Below are positions 1-6,650 of a DNA stretch of 64,000 nt, in pieces. This DNA comes from [Synechococcus] sp. NIES-970. GTDB taxonomy: Bacteria; Cyanobacteriota; Cyanobacteriia; Cyanobacteriales; MRBY01. Numbering within the stretch: position 1 is the first letter of the stretch; every line of letters begins with the position of its first letter. The position numbers and the translations under genes are program-made. The stretch spans positions 2,496,195-2,560,194 of the forward strand of contig AP017959.1 of the NCBI GenBank assembly GCA_002356215.1, read 5' to 3'. A model generated the notes under the pieces. That model worked only from the letters and a program-made list of their open reading frames with translations, was not told where the DNA came from and did no database searches.

Positions 1-334
1 CCCAAAAAGCAAGACTAGACAGCGCAAAGACAATGAGGTTTTTTGCCAGAATATTGACGGTATTTTTAGCACGGCAAAAGCCGCTTTCGAGCATCGCAAA
101 CCCGGCGTTCATAAAGAAAACCAGAAAGGCCGCCACGGTCACCCAGAGCGTATCTAAAACGACCTGGATCGCCGGAGGAATTTCGTCGGGGAGAGTGCCC
201 TGGGCGATCGCCGCCCCCCGCCAGAGGAGCGGTAGGACGCCAGCCAGGAGTAATAGGCGCCCAGTGCGCTGGCTTTGTCTATTGCCCAGGATAGCCTTGG
301 GGCTAAGTAAAAATCGAGTGAATGGGAAGGTCAT
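1..334 (-). CDS. amt: Ammonium transporter (Amt family), N-terminal 111 residues, runs off left edge
   Basis: Reading leftwards from the ATG ending at 334, the frame stays open to the window edge. Residues 20-45 form a signal-peptide-like hydrophobic stretch ending AIAQ. From about residue 57 the protein follows the Amt/Mep family: residues 73-91 include the conserved MNAGFAMLESGFCRAKN, followed by NILAKN and a second hydrophobic stretch. Amt proteins are inner-membrane trimers that take up ammonium and let cells recapture leaked ammonia. About three quarters of the protein lies outside the window. An NtcA-type promoter sits 95-108 bases upstream of the start, fitting induction by nitrogen limitation. 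The family is clear; which amt paralogue it is cannot be decided from this fragment. Confidence 0.9.
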   Translation of the reverse strand, partial: MTFPFTRFLLSPKAILGNRQSQRTGRLLLLAGVLPLLWRGAAIAQGTLPDEIPPAIQVVLDTLWVTVAAFLVFFMNAGFAMLESGFCRAKNTVNILAKNLIVFALSSLAFW

Positions 335-400
335 AGCAAGTGTTAGACATAAACAGGCCAAAGAACTGGCCCATGGATAGGTTGCGGTCACAATAATGTT

Positions 401-442
401 GTATTACGTCATTAAAGAGGGGAAAAATGTAGCTTTTATCAC
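401..442 (-). promoter_or_regulatory. Probable NtcA-activated promoter of amt
   Basis: On the minus strand the sequence GTG-N8-TAC lies at 429-442, one base from the NtcA consensus GTA-N8-TAC. It is followed after exactly 22 bases by TAATAC at 401-406, matching the class II NtcA arrangement (site, about 22 bases, then a -10 box in place of a -35 box). It points at the ammonium transporter start at 334. The consensus and spacing are established for NtcA; its use here is inferred. Confidence 0.6.
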
Positions 443-561
443 GAAGAAAACAAATTACACTCTCTAATATGAGGTTCAGGTAAATTCAGGGCATCATTTG
501 TCCTGACCGTTGCATTTCTGGCGATCGCCTACCCCGCATTCTTCACAGATACCCATAACCC

Positions 562-1194
562 ATGCCGATGAACATCTCTGACAAAATCGTAATTCTCCAC
601 CAAGGGGAGCTGCAGGGGCATATTTGGGAGAAAATCCTGCAATCCCAAGGACTCCAATCCGTGATTTTGCCCTTCAGTGTGGATCTCAAAGGAGAATTAA
701 CCGAACTTGCCAGAATGGAACAGCCTTTACCCAGTTTGATTTTGCTGGAGCAACAATTACCCAGTTTTGATGCCAGTCAGTTTTGTCAGTGGGTATGCGC
801 CCAAGCCCAACCAGTACCAGTGATTTTGATTGCCCCCCAGACCCGTAAAGTCAACTTGGCAGACCGGGAAGCAGCGATCGCCATGGGGGCAACTGATCTT
901 TTACCCCAATTCGATCTCAATAGCATTGCCATCGAAGCCGTTGGTGGCCTAAAAGCCGTCGCGAAGGTTTTAGGCAATATCAATATTGTGAACAGCACCC
1001 TCGTTACTTGCATCATGGATCTCAAGCGGGAATTGGAACATCAACAACTCAAAAATCAACAACAAATACCAGTCCCACCGCCCATCCCACCAATGCCCCT
1101 GGCCGCACCGCCACCTTTACCTCAGCCCACCGCTGCCCCAACCGATGAATCTCCCAGTTCAAAGCCCCGTAAATATCGGGGGCGCGACTACTAG
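562..1194 (+). CDS. Receiver-like domain protein with proline-rich linker and KYRG tail
   Basis: 210 residues. Residues 8-135 alternate hydrophobic strands and helices like a response-regulator receiver (VILHQGE, LILLEQQ, VILIAPQ), but the acidic pocket and the phosphorylatable Asp are not evident, so it is probably a degenerate receiver. A proline-rich linker (about 168-195) follows, then a basic tail ending KYRGRDY. This short YRG motif recurs at the ends of many cyanobacterial proteins and resembles the DUF4278 signature. ATG at 562 and ATG at 568 are both possible starts. No neighbour suggests a pathway. Function unknown. Confidence 0.75.
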   Translation: MPMNISDKIVILHQGELQGHIWEKILQSQGLQSVILPFSVDLKGELTELARMEQPLPSLILLEQQLPSFDASQFCQWVCAQAQPVPVILIAPQTRKVNLADREAAIAMGATDLLPQFDLNSIAIEAVGGLKAVAKVLGNINIVNSTLVTCIMDLKRELEHQQLKNQQQIPVPPPIPPMPLAAPPPLPQPTAAPTDESPSSKPRKYRGRDY

Positions 1195-1257
1195 ACTGGG
1201 TCACCTAACAAAAAAACCATGGCATAATAGCTCCGCTATACTGAATCGCCCAGGAAC

Positions 1258-1782
1258 ATGGATCAACATTGGCAAGGGGAATTTTGGGTGCGGGATTGGC
1301 GGGCCGGCGATCGCCTGGGGGCCGCAGCAGTCATTGAGCAGGTTTTGCAGGAGTACGGCTTACCTTGGGAACCGGAGGGGGCTGACGAAGAGTTATTTGA
1401 AATCGAGACATATTACTGGCAGACCCAAGGGGAATTTTGGGTCGTTGAACAGGCAGGCCAAATCGTTGGCACTGCCGCCTACTATCCCATCTCGCGGGGG
1501 GAAAAGGCCGTCGAAATTCGCAAAATGTATCTCCTGCCAGCAGTACGGGGTCTGGGCCTAGGCCGGTATTTATTACAAGCACTCGAACAGGCGATCGCCC
1601 AGCGGGGTTTCCAGGAAATCTGGCTCGAAACAGTCACCGTTCTCAAAGAAGCCGTACAGCTCTACGAAAACCAAGGCTATCAACGGAGCACTGGTGTGGA
1701 AACGGCCCGCTGCGACCTTGTCTATGTTAAATATTTGCCCGAAGCAGAGCGATCACTCCCTAGCGAATTTCCCCCGGTGTAA
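1258..1782 (+). CDS. GNAT family N-acetyltransferase
   Basis: 174 residues. It shows the GNAT fold: strand VGTAAYYP (70-77), strand EIRKMYLLP (86-94), the acetyl-CoA pyrophosphate loop R97-G-L-G-L-G-R103 (motif A) and the C-terminal motif AVQLYENQGYQR (132-143). The family transfers an acetyl group from acetyl-CoA to an amine; the substrate cannot be read from sequence. AGGA lies just upstream of the ATG, with a rather short gap. The 3' end overlaps the convergent secreted-protein gene by 23 bases. Confidence 0.9.
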   Translation: MDQHWQGEFWVRDWRAGDRLGAAAVIEQVLQEYGLPWEPEGADEELFEIETYYWQTQGEFWVVEQAGQIVGTAAYYPISRGEKAVEIRKMYLLPAVRGLGLGRYLLQALEQAIAQRGFQEIWLETVTVLKEAVQLYENQGYQRSTGVETARCDLVYVKYLPEAERSLPSEFPPV

Positions 1783-2683
1783 GGTACTCAGCCTCCTCCA
1801 AAAACGCTTGTAATGCTGCGGGGAAAGAGCCATAGTTCACCCACTTGCCTTCACAATCGCCCTGGTCATTAAAGTCACCTTGGCATTCTTCCAGGCCCCA
1901 GTCACTGGTCCTGTCATAGCGATATCGCATCAAGTCCCAGCCGGCTTGGGCTTCCCCGAGAATGGCTTTGGTCGCCACATAGCCGGCCAAAACACCATTT
2001 ACTTCATAGTCTTCTTGTGCCGCCGCTTGGATCGAACCCCACATGGCCTGGAGCCGTTCTCGGTGGAGTGGAAAAAACCGCTCTTCCTGGGAAACATCCC
2101 GTAACTCTAAGCCTTCTAGTTGCCAAATTTGGATCGGCGGAAAGCTCCCCGCATAGCTGCTGTAGCGATAAAGAAAACGGTTATCGCTAGTGACATATTC
2201 ATAGATGCGATCGCCATCGGGATCTTCTACGGGCACTGGGCCACCGTCAAAGGCTCCGAGGGGCACAGTTTCCCACTGATTTGTCTCGGGGTTTTGAGTC
2301 AAAATTTTCACCAGGGCGCAACAGTGGGCACCGCCGGAATATTGAGAAAAAATGACCTCCGGAAAATCATTGCTCAGATCCATCTCCGCAATTTGCGCCA
2401 AGCTGTACATCATAAAGGCTGGCTCTTCCGTCAGCCGCAATACTTCTTCTTCGTCAACCATGACCCTAAGGGTCGGCACATAGTCAGTCCAATCATCGTT
2501 GGTTTGCTCTTCATAACTGATGTGGACTGTTACCCCTTCGCTAGTGATTGTGCCCGCACGATTATCGGCATCATAGTTAAACTCTAAAGTCGCTACTTCC
2601 GCCTTGGCAGCGAGGGCCACGCCCAAGGGGATAAATGCAGTTGTGATGATCGTGGCGATCGCCTTTTTGATATCCATGCCCAT
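1760..2683 (-). CDS. Conserved secreted protein, function unknown
   Basis: 307 residues. The N-terminus (1-28) is a clear signal peptide: KK, a hydrophobic core and an AKA cleavage site, so the protein should reach the periplasm or thylakoid lumen. The mature part has the motif YSGGAHCC (115-122) in a strand-rich region that also contains DLSNDFPEVIF and DPDGDRIYEY; such D-x-D/N-x-D loops resemble the calcium-binding repeats of FG-GAP or VCBS-like proteins. Two further cysteines lie near the C-terminus in ECQGDFNDQGDCEG, so disulfides are plausible. ATGs three codons apart compete as start. I do not recognise a named family. Confidence 0.8.
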   Translation of the reverse strand: MGMDIKKAIATIITTAFIPLGVALAAKAEVATLEFNYDADNRAGTITSEGVTVHISYEEQTNDDWTDYVPTLRVMVDEEEVLRLTEEPAFMMYSLAQIAEMDLSNDFPEVIFSQYSGGAHCCALVKILTQNPETNQWETVPLGAFDGGPVPVEDPDGDRIYEYVTSDNRFLYRYSSYAGSFPPIQIWQLEGLELRDVSQEERFFPLHRERLQAMWGSIQAAAQEDYEVNGVLAGYVATKAILGEAQAGWDLMRYRYDRTSDWGLEECQGDFNDQGDCEGKWVNYGSFPAALQAFLEEAEYLTPGEIR

Positions 2684-2777
2684 ACCTCAACACTTTTTCC
2701 CAAATCCTAGCCAATTTCTTCTCGGCCACAGCTTGAGCCGGTTAGAAAAGTTACAGAGCCCAAAAACAGCCGAAAAA

Positions 2778-3284
2778 TTAGCGGGGCAAAAGCACCGTAT
2801 TCGCCGCCGCAAGGGAAAATCCACACCAAGGACAACCCTGCTTCAAGATCTGCTCCTCATAGTGAGAAACTTTACCGCAGCTAGGATTAGGACACTTCAA
2901 ACCGTAGCTTAGGGGCTGAGCCGGGGCTGCTGGGGGGCTGGGGGCTAACTTTTTCAAAATCAGTTGGGTTACCCGTAGTTGAATATGGCCGAGTTGGAGC
3001 TGGCTCCCTTGGGATAGAGGGGCAGTGCCCTGGGTCAGGCGATAACCGTCCACCAGGGGCGGATTAGAGGGACGCAAGCTTTGAATCAGAGCCGCATCAT
3101 GGGCAGAAGAAAAAAAGATCTCGGCCTGGAGGGAAGAAACGCTGCGGTCCGCAAAAACGAGATCACACTGGGAAGGATCGCGGCCGAGGCGTAGTTTCTG
3201 GGGAACCTTAGTGATTGAAGTCAGCTGAAATGTATATTGATGCTGTTGATTTTGGAGAAACCACTCCAAGGTTAATTGAGCCAT
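2778..3284 (-). CDS. FHA domain protein with C-terminal zinc ribbon
   Basis: 168 residues. Residues 1-112 form a forkhead-associated domain: LGRDPSQCDL (33-42), RSVSSLQAE (47-55, the usual S-x-x-H with Gln in place of His) and the G-S-x-L-x-L-G strand near 93-99. FHA domains bind phosphothreonine peptides. A proline-rich linker (115-125) leads to a four-cysteine knuckle at C131, C136, C151 and C154, a likely zinc ribbon. The swap at the His position may weaken classical phosphopeptide binding. The neighbouring minus-strand secreted protein begins 94 bases downstream, so co-transcription is possible. The partner is unknown. Confidence 0.85.
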   Translation of the reverse strand: MAQLTLEWFLQNQQHQYTFQLTSITKVPQKLRLGRDPSQCDLVFADRSVSSLQAEIFFSSAHDAALIQSLRPSNPPLVDGYRLTQGTAPLSQGSQLQLGHIQLRVTQLILKKLAPSPPAAPAQPLSYGLKCPNPSCGKVSHYEEQILKQGCPWCGFSLAAANTVLLPR

Positions 3285-3602
3285 TTTTTAAACCCAGGAT
3301 AAGGCGGTGCTTCCACAGTTTAGCCTTATTTTTATTGATTAATCAGCCATTAGTTTATGGTTTTTAACACCTAAAGTATTGGATTGATTCAAAAGTAATT
3401 TAATATTTTTAGAGCAAATTTTTTGATGAAAAATAACTCCGCTCCGGTCAAAATATTGTCCGATGTAAAAATCAAGAAACATTCAATCGATGGCTGAAGT
3501 TTTCAAGCAGGATCACAAGATACCCCCAGCAATTCTGTCTGGTGGAGCAATTGCCGATAAAATATTTTGAGTCCACAAAAAGTAGCTGAGGAGTCAACCA
3601 AG
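3285..3602. other. AT-rich intergenic region between divergent FHA and pentapeptide genes
   Basis: 318 bases, noticeably AT-rich with poly-A and poly-T runs. It should hold the promoters of both divergent genes. I see no convincing small ORF, RNA gene or strong inverted repeat. An in-frame TTG at 3567 could extend the pentapeptide gene but has no ribosome-binding site. Confidence 0.5.
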
Positions 3603-4103
3603 ATGGTAGCCCCATGGAAAAAATGTTTGGCGATCGCCTATTGCCTCGGATTAGTAATATTCGGCTGGGTTAGCCTGGACATGCCGTCCGCCTGGGCCGT
3701 CGATTACAACAAGCGCACCTTTATCCAGGAAGATTTTTCCCACCAGGATCTACGGGACAACAGCTACGACCTAGCCAGTCTCCGGGGCTGTGATTTTAGT
3801 TACGCTGATTTGCGGGGGGTGCGTTTTTTTTCCGCCAACCTAGAATTCGTCAATTTTGAAGGGGCCGATCTCCGGGGCGCGGTGTTGGATTCTGCCCGCA
3901 TTGGTCACGCCAACTTTAAAAATGCCAACCTAGAGGGTGCCTTCCTGGCCAGCGTGAAGATTACGCCATCCACTGTCATCGAGGGGGCCGACTTCACCGA
4001 TGCGCTCATTTTGGGCCGCGAAAATGACAAACTCTGTGAGTTGGCCAGTGGCACCAACCCGACCACTGGGCGCAACACCGCAGAAACGCTTTTCTGTCCC
4101 TAG
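3603..4103 (+). CDS. Lumenal/periplasmic pentapeptide-repeat protein
   Basis: 166 residues from the ATG at 3603, chosen because GAGGAG lies about ten bases upstream and a normal signal peptide follows. Residues 1-32 are that signal peptide, ending with an AWA cleavage site. Residues about 36-138 are A(D/N)Lxx pentapeptide repeats (YADLR, GADLR, NANLE), which fold as a right-handed quadrilateral beta helix. A non-repetitive tail with two cysteines (C145, C165) may form a disulfide. Exported pentapeptide proteins are common in cyanobacterial thylakoid lumen, mostly of unknown role. Confidence 0.88.
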   Translation: MVAPWKKCLAIAYCLGLVIFGWVSLDMPSAWAVDYNKRTFIQEDFSHQDLRDNSYDLASLRGCDFSYADLRGVRFFSANLEFVNFEGADLRGAVLDSARIGHANFKNANLEGAFLASVKITPSTVIEGADFTDALILGRENDKLCELASGTNPTTGRNTAETLFCP

Positions 4104-4138
4104 TTTCCCCCAAGGGCTCCAGCACCTTTTTGGGGGAA
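4104..4138. terminator. Stem-loop between convergent genes
   Basis: TTTCCCCCAA (4104-4113) pairs with TTGGGGGAA (4130-4138) between the ends of the pentapeptide gene and the LysR gene. There is no strong T-run on either side, so it could be a weak bidirectional terminator or only a transcript-end stem. Confidence 0.4.
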
Positions 4139-4158
4139 CAATCCCCGCCGCGCACCCC

Positions 4159-5034
4159 CTAAAGGCGCTGCTGCAAAAATTCTGTGAGCAGTTTAACCTT
4201 CGTTGAAAGATGGCGGTTGATTGGATACAAAACAGAGACAGCCAGGGTTTTTTGGCAGTAGTCCGGCAACAGGATCTCGAGCTGGCTCGCCCAGGGGGAT
4301 GCTGCCACAATAAATTGGGGAATCTGGGCAATCCCTAGGCCCTGCGCGGCGGCGATCGCCAGTACCTCACCATTATTGGTCCAAAAAGAGCCCGACACAG
4401 GTACCGAAACTTCCCCCTGGGGGCCAAATAATCGCCATTGATCCTTCGCTGCACCATAACCTAAACAGTTATGATGTCCTAGATCTGCTGGGGTCTGGGG
4501 CGTGCCGTGGCGTTCTAGGTAGCTGGGAGCCGCACAGAGTAAAAGCTTGGTTTCACAGAGGGAATGACTGATTAAACTGGCCGATTCTGTGGGGGCGGCA
4601 ATCCGAATTACCAGGTCATAGCCTTCGGCGATCGCCTCCACAAATCGATCTTCCAAGGTTAGCTGCACCCGCACCTGGGGATACTGGGCCATAAATTCTG
4701 CCACTAGGGGGGCCACATACATCGTCCCAAAGGTCATGGGCGCATTTACCCGCAATAAACCCCTCGGTTCCCCATGCAGTCGAGACACTGATAATTCCGC
4801 CTCCTCCAGATCCGCCAAAATTTGGACGCATTTTTCATAGAACGCAGTCCCTGTGGGGGTCGGGGTTACCCGGCGAGTGCTGCGATGGAGCAGTTGCACC
4901 TGGAGCTGATTTTCAAGGGCCAACACCATTTTATTCACCGCCGATCGCCCCAAATTCATCCGCCGGGCCGCCGCCGCAAACCCTCCCGCTTCAACGACCT
5001 GGGTAAAGGCATACAAACTTTCAAATTTATCCAT
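4159..5034 (-). CDS. LysR-family transcriptional regulator divergent from pirin
   Basis: 291 residues, a normal LysR length. The N-terminal winged helix-turn-helix spans about 3-60 (FAAAARRMNLGRSAVNKM), followed by the typical LLHRSTRRVTPTPTG. The C-terminal two-lobed effector domain spans about 90-290. The gene is divergent from the pirin gene with 124 bases between the starts. In Synechocystis a LysR regulator (PirR) lies divergent to a pirin operon and represses it; that precedent and this arrangement make the present gene a likely pirin-locus regulator. The effector is unknown. Confidence 0.9.
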   Translation of the reverse strand: MDKFESLYAFTQVVEAGGFAAAARRMNLGRSAVNKMVLALENQLQVQLLHRSTRRVTPTPTGTAFYEKCVQILADLEEAELSVSRLHGEPRGLLRVNAPMTFGTMYVAPLVAEFMAQYPQVRVQLTLEDRFVEAIAEGYDLVIRIAAPTESASLISHSLCETKLLLCAAPSYLERHGTPQTPADLGHHNCLGYGAAKDQWRLFGPQGEVSVPVSGSFWTNNGEVLAIAAAQGLGIAQIPQFIVAASPWASQLEILLPDYCQKTLAVSVLYPINRHLSTKVKLLTEFLQQRL

Positions 5035-5036
5035 GG

Positions 5037-5086
5037 CAATTGTCTCTTTTTTGGAAACAGTCTGTATATAAAATAACCAATTGTCT
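5037..5086. promoter_or_regulatory. Direct repeats in the LysR-pirin divergent promoter
   Basis: CAATTGTCT occurs at 5037-5045, overlapping the first codon of the LysR gene, and again at 5078-5086. The 41-base spacing is close to four helical turns. Repeated boxes near a divergent LysR promoter are reasonable candidates for the regulator's binding sites. Binding is inferred only. Confidence 0.35.
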
Positions 5087-5158
5087 TTTGAAAGAAGCCA
5101 ATTTACAATAGGGTTGTTCGTTAAAGAATCTCAGCGCACTGAGTTTTGGAGGTTGTCC

Positions 5159-5860
5159 ATGATTCAACTCCGCCCTTCTACTGAACGGGGTCGCGGCAAA
5201 CTAGATTGGCTCGAAAGCTACTTTAGTTTTTCCTTCTCCCAGTACTATGATCCGGCCCACATGGGTTTTTCGAACCTGCGGGTGATCAATGAAGATTACG
5301 TCGCCCCAGGCAAGGGTTTTGCCACCCATGGCCACCGGGATATGGAGATCGTCACCTATGTCCTGGAAGGCGAACTAGAGCACAAAGACAATATCGGCAA
5401 CGGCTCGATTATTCGCCCAGGGGATGTACAGCGCATGAGTGCTGGTACAGGTATTTTGCACAGTGAATTTAACCCTTCTAATGATCAGCCTGTACACCTG
5501 TTGCAGATTTGGATTACCCCAGATCAGCAGGGGGTCGAGCCGAGCTATGAACAAACCTTTTTCGCCCCAGAGGAAAAACAAGGAAAACTGCGCCTCGTCG
5601 CTTCCCCTGATGGTGAGGCTGGCTCGGTAAAAATCCATCAAAACGCGGCGATCTATGCTTCGATTTTGACGCCCACAGATACTGTGACCCATACCCTCAA
5701 AACGGGTAGAAACGCTTGGGTGCAAATTACCAGAGGAGAGCTAACCTTAAATGGAATGACCCTCGGGGCCGGGGATGGGGCCGCTATTAGCGAGGAAACC
5801 GCACTCACTTTTGCGGGTCAAGCTGCGGAAACGGAATTTTTACTGTTTGATTTGCCCTAG
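5159..5860 (+). CDS. Pirin family bicupin protein
   Basis: 233 residues from the ATG at 5159, which has GGAGG seven to eight bases upstream; an in-frame ATG at 5081 would add an unlikely N-terminal extension. The pirin N-terminal cupin carries all four metal ligands: H57 and H59 in HGHRDME, and H101 and E103 in HSEF. The second cupin covers about 130-230. Pirins bind iron and some have quercetin 2,3-dioxygenase activity, while cyanobacterial pirins are stress induced. A CDGSH iron-sulfur protein follows 44 bases later, probably in the same transcript. Confidence 0.92.
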   Translation: MIQLRPSTERGRGKLDWLESYFSFSFSQYYDPAHMGFSNLRVINEDYVAPGKGFATHGHRDMEIVTYVLEGELEHKDNIGNGSIIRPGDVQRMSAGTGILHSEFNPSNDQPVHLLQIWITPDQQGVEPSYEQTFFAPEEKQGKLRLVASPDGEAGSVKIHQNAAIYASILTPTDTVTHTLKTGRNAWVQITRGELTLNGMTLGAGDGAAISEETALTFAGQAAETEFLLFDLP

Positions 5861-5904
5861 GGCTTATTAACAAATTCACCCACATTCTTTTGAGGAAAAC
5901 ACCC

Positions 5905-6141
5905 ATGACTGAACCAACAATCGCCGCGAAAAAACCGATGGTAATGGACCTGGAGGCCGGAGATTATTTTTGGTGTACCTGTGGCAAATCTGCAGGCCAA
6001 CCTTTTTGTGATGGTAGTCATAAAGGCAGCGATTTTCGTCCCCAGAAATTCACCCTAGAGGAGCCCCAAAAGGTAGCCCTCTGTCTCTGTAAGCACAGCC
6101 AGAATCCGCCCTTCTGCGACGGTTCCCACAGTAAACTGTAG
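5905..6141 (+). CDS. CDGSH iron-sulfur domain protein (two clusters)
   Basis: 78 residues from ATG 5905, preceded by GAGGAAAA. It has two full CDGSH signatures: C24, C26, C35, H39 and C60, C62, C71, H75, each with FCDGSH. Each should bind a 2Fe-2S cluster through three Cys and one His, as in mitoNEET/MiNT proteins. The protein is soluble with no signal peptide or membrane anchor. It follows the pirin gene and ends just before the broken coaE copy, so it marks the left edge of normal sequence before the insertion. Confidence 0.93.
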   Translation: MTEPTIAAKKPMVMDLEAGDYFWCTCGKSAGQPFCDGSHKGSDFRPQKFTLEEPQKVALCLCKHSQNPPFCDGSHSKL

Positions 6142-6168
6142 TCTGCACAGCACAAAGGCGATCGCCTA

Positions 6169-6345
6169 ATGACGACCCAGCGAATTATCGGTCTCACGGG
6201 GGGCATTGCGACGGGAAAAAGTACAGTAACGACTTACTTGACCCAACGCTATCAGCTCCCCATTTTTGATGCCGATATTTTCGTGCGGCAGGCGATCGCC
6301 AAAATGCAAAACAATCATCATATCGATTTTTTTCTTGGAGATTAA
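6169..6345 (+). pseudogene. coaE: Truncated 5' copy of coaE (dephospho-CoA kinase)
   Basis: The ATG at 6169 opens a frame starting MTTQRIIGLTGGIATGKST, the N-terminus and P-loop of dephospho-CoA kinase. It matches the intact coaE at 8781 for 40 codons (6181-6300 versus 8793-8912): 21 of 120 bases differ, mostly at third codon positions, and 5 of 40 residues differ. Similarity ends within a base or two of a HIP1 octamer (6292-6299). The frame then continues for 14 unrelated codons to TAA at 6343. With only the nucleotide-binding start it cannot be a working kinase. It is best read as the leftover of the original gene. Confidence 0.88.
6181..6300 (+). repeat. Left copy of diverged direct repeat (coaE codons 5-44)
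   Basis: 120 bases about 82% identical to 8793-8912. The two copies bracket the OLD nuclease insertion. Differences are mainly synonymous, so these are two alleles of one gene rather than a fresh target-site duplication. Confidence 0.85.
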
Positions 6346-6650
6346 CGATTTACTCCTCAAGCGGGTATTGGCTTGGTAACTGATTCAGGCAATGGAACGA
6401 AAAGGCTTGATCCTGAAAATACCTTAGTAGCACTAAAGAAAATTGAAAAGGCAGCGGCGATCACATTGGTAAGCAACTGCGACTTGAGTTAGATGGTCTT
6501 TAAGTATCTGTAAGTACAGTATCCGTCTTCTAATCATTACTCTGCAGCCAAAGTCTGCGGTAATATTCTGGTAGGTTTGGATTGTTATGCTGTAGGTGCG
6601 GCATGACTCCTAGTTAGACCCGAAAAAGAGTTGGATCATAAGGAAGATAT
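6346..6650. other. Insertion left arm: gene remnant plus upstream region of the OLD gene
   Basis: 305 bases without an intact gene. In the same frame as the coaE remnant, after its TAA, the sequence stays open to TAG at 6490-6492. It encodes a hydrophilic peptide with no ATG start (includes VTDSGNGTKRLDPENT) that looks like a fragment of a real protein I cannot identify. GTTAGAT (6486-6492) and GTTAGAC (6613-6619) match the seven-base integron core GTTRRRY, but no complete attC site is visible. AAGGAAG about eight bases before 6651 is a good ribosome-binding site for the nuclease. Confidence 0.5.

Noticed and set aside
33-380. Plus-strand ORF of 115 codons at the left edge
   Set aside because: It lies opposite the clear ammonium transporter frame and has no recognisable protein features.
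6169-6345. Second functional dephospho-CoA kinase
   Set aside because: Only 44 matching codons remain, then an unrelated tail and a stop.
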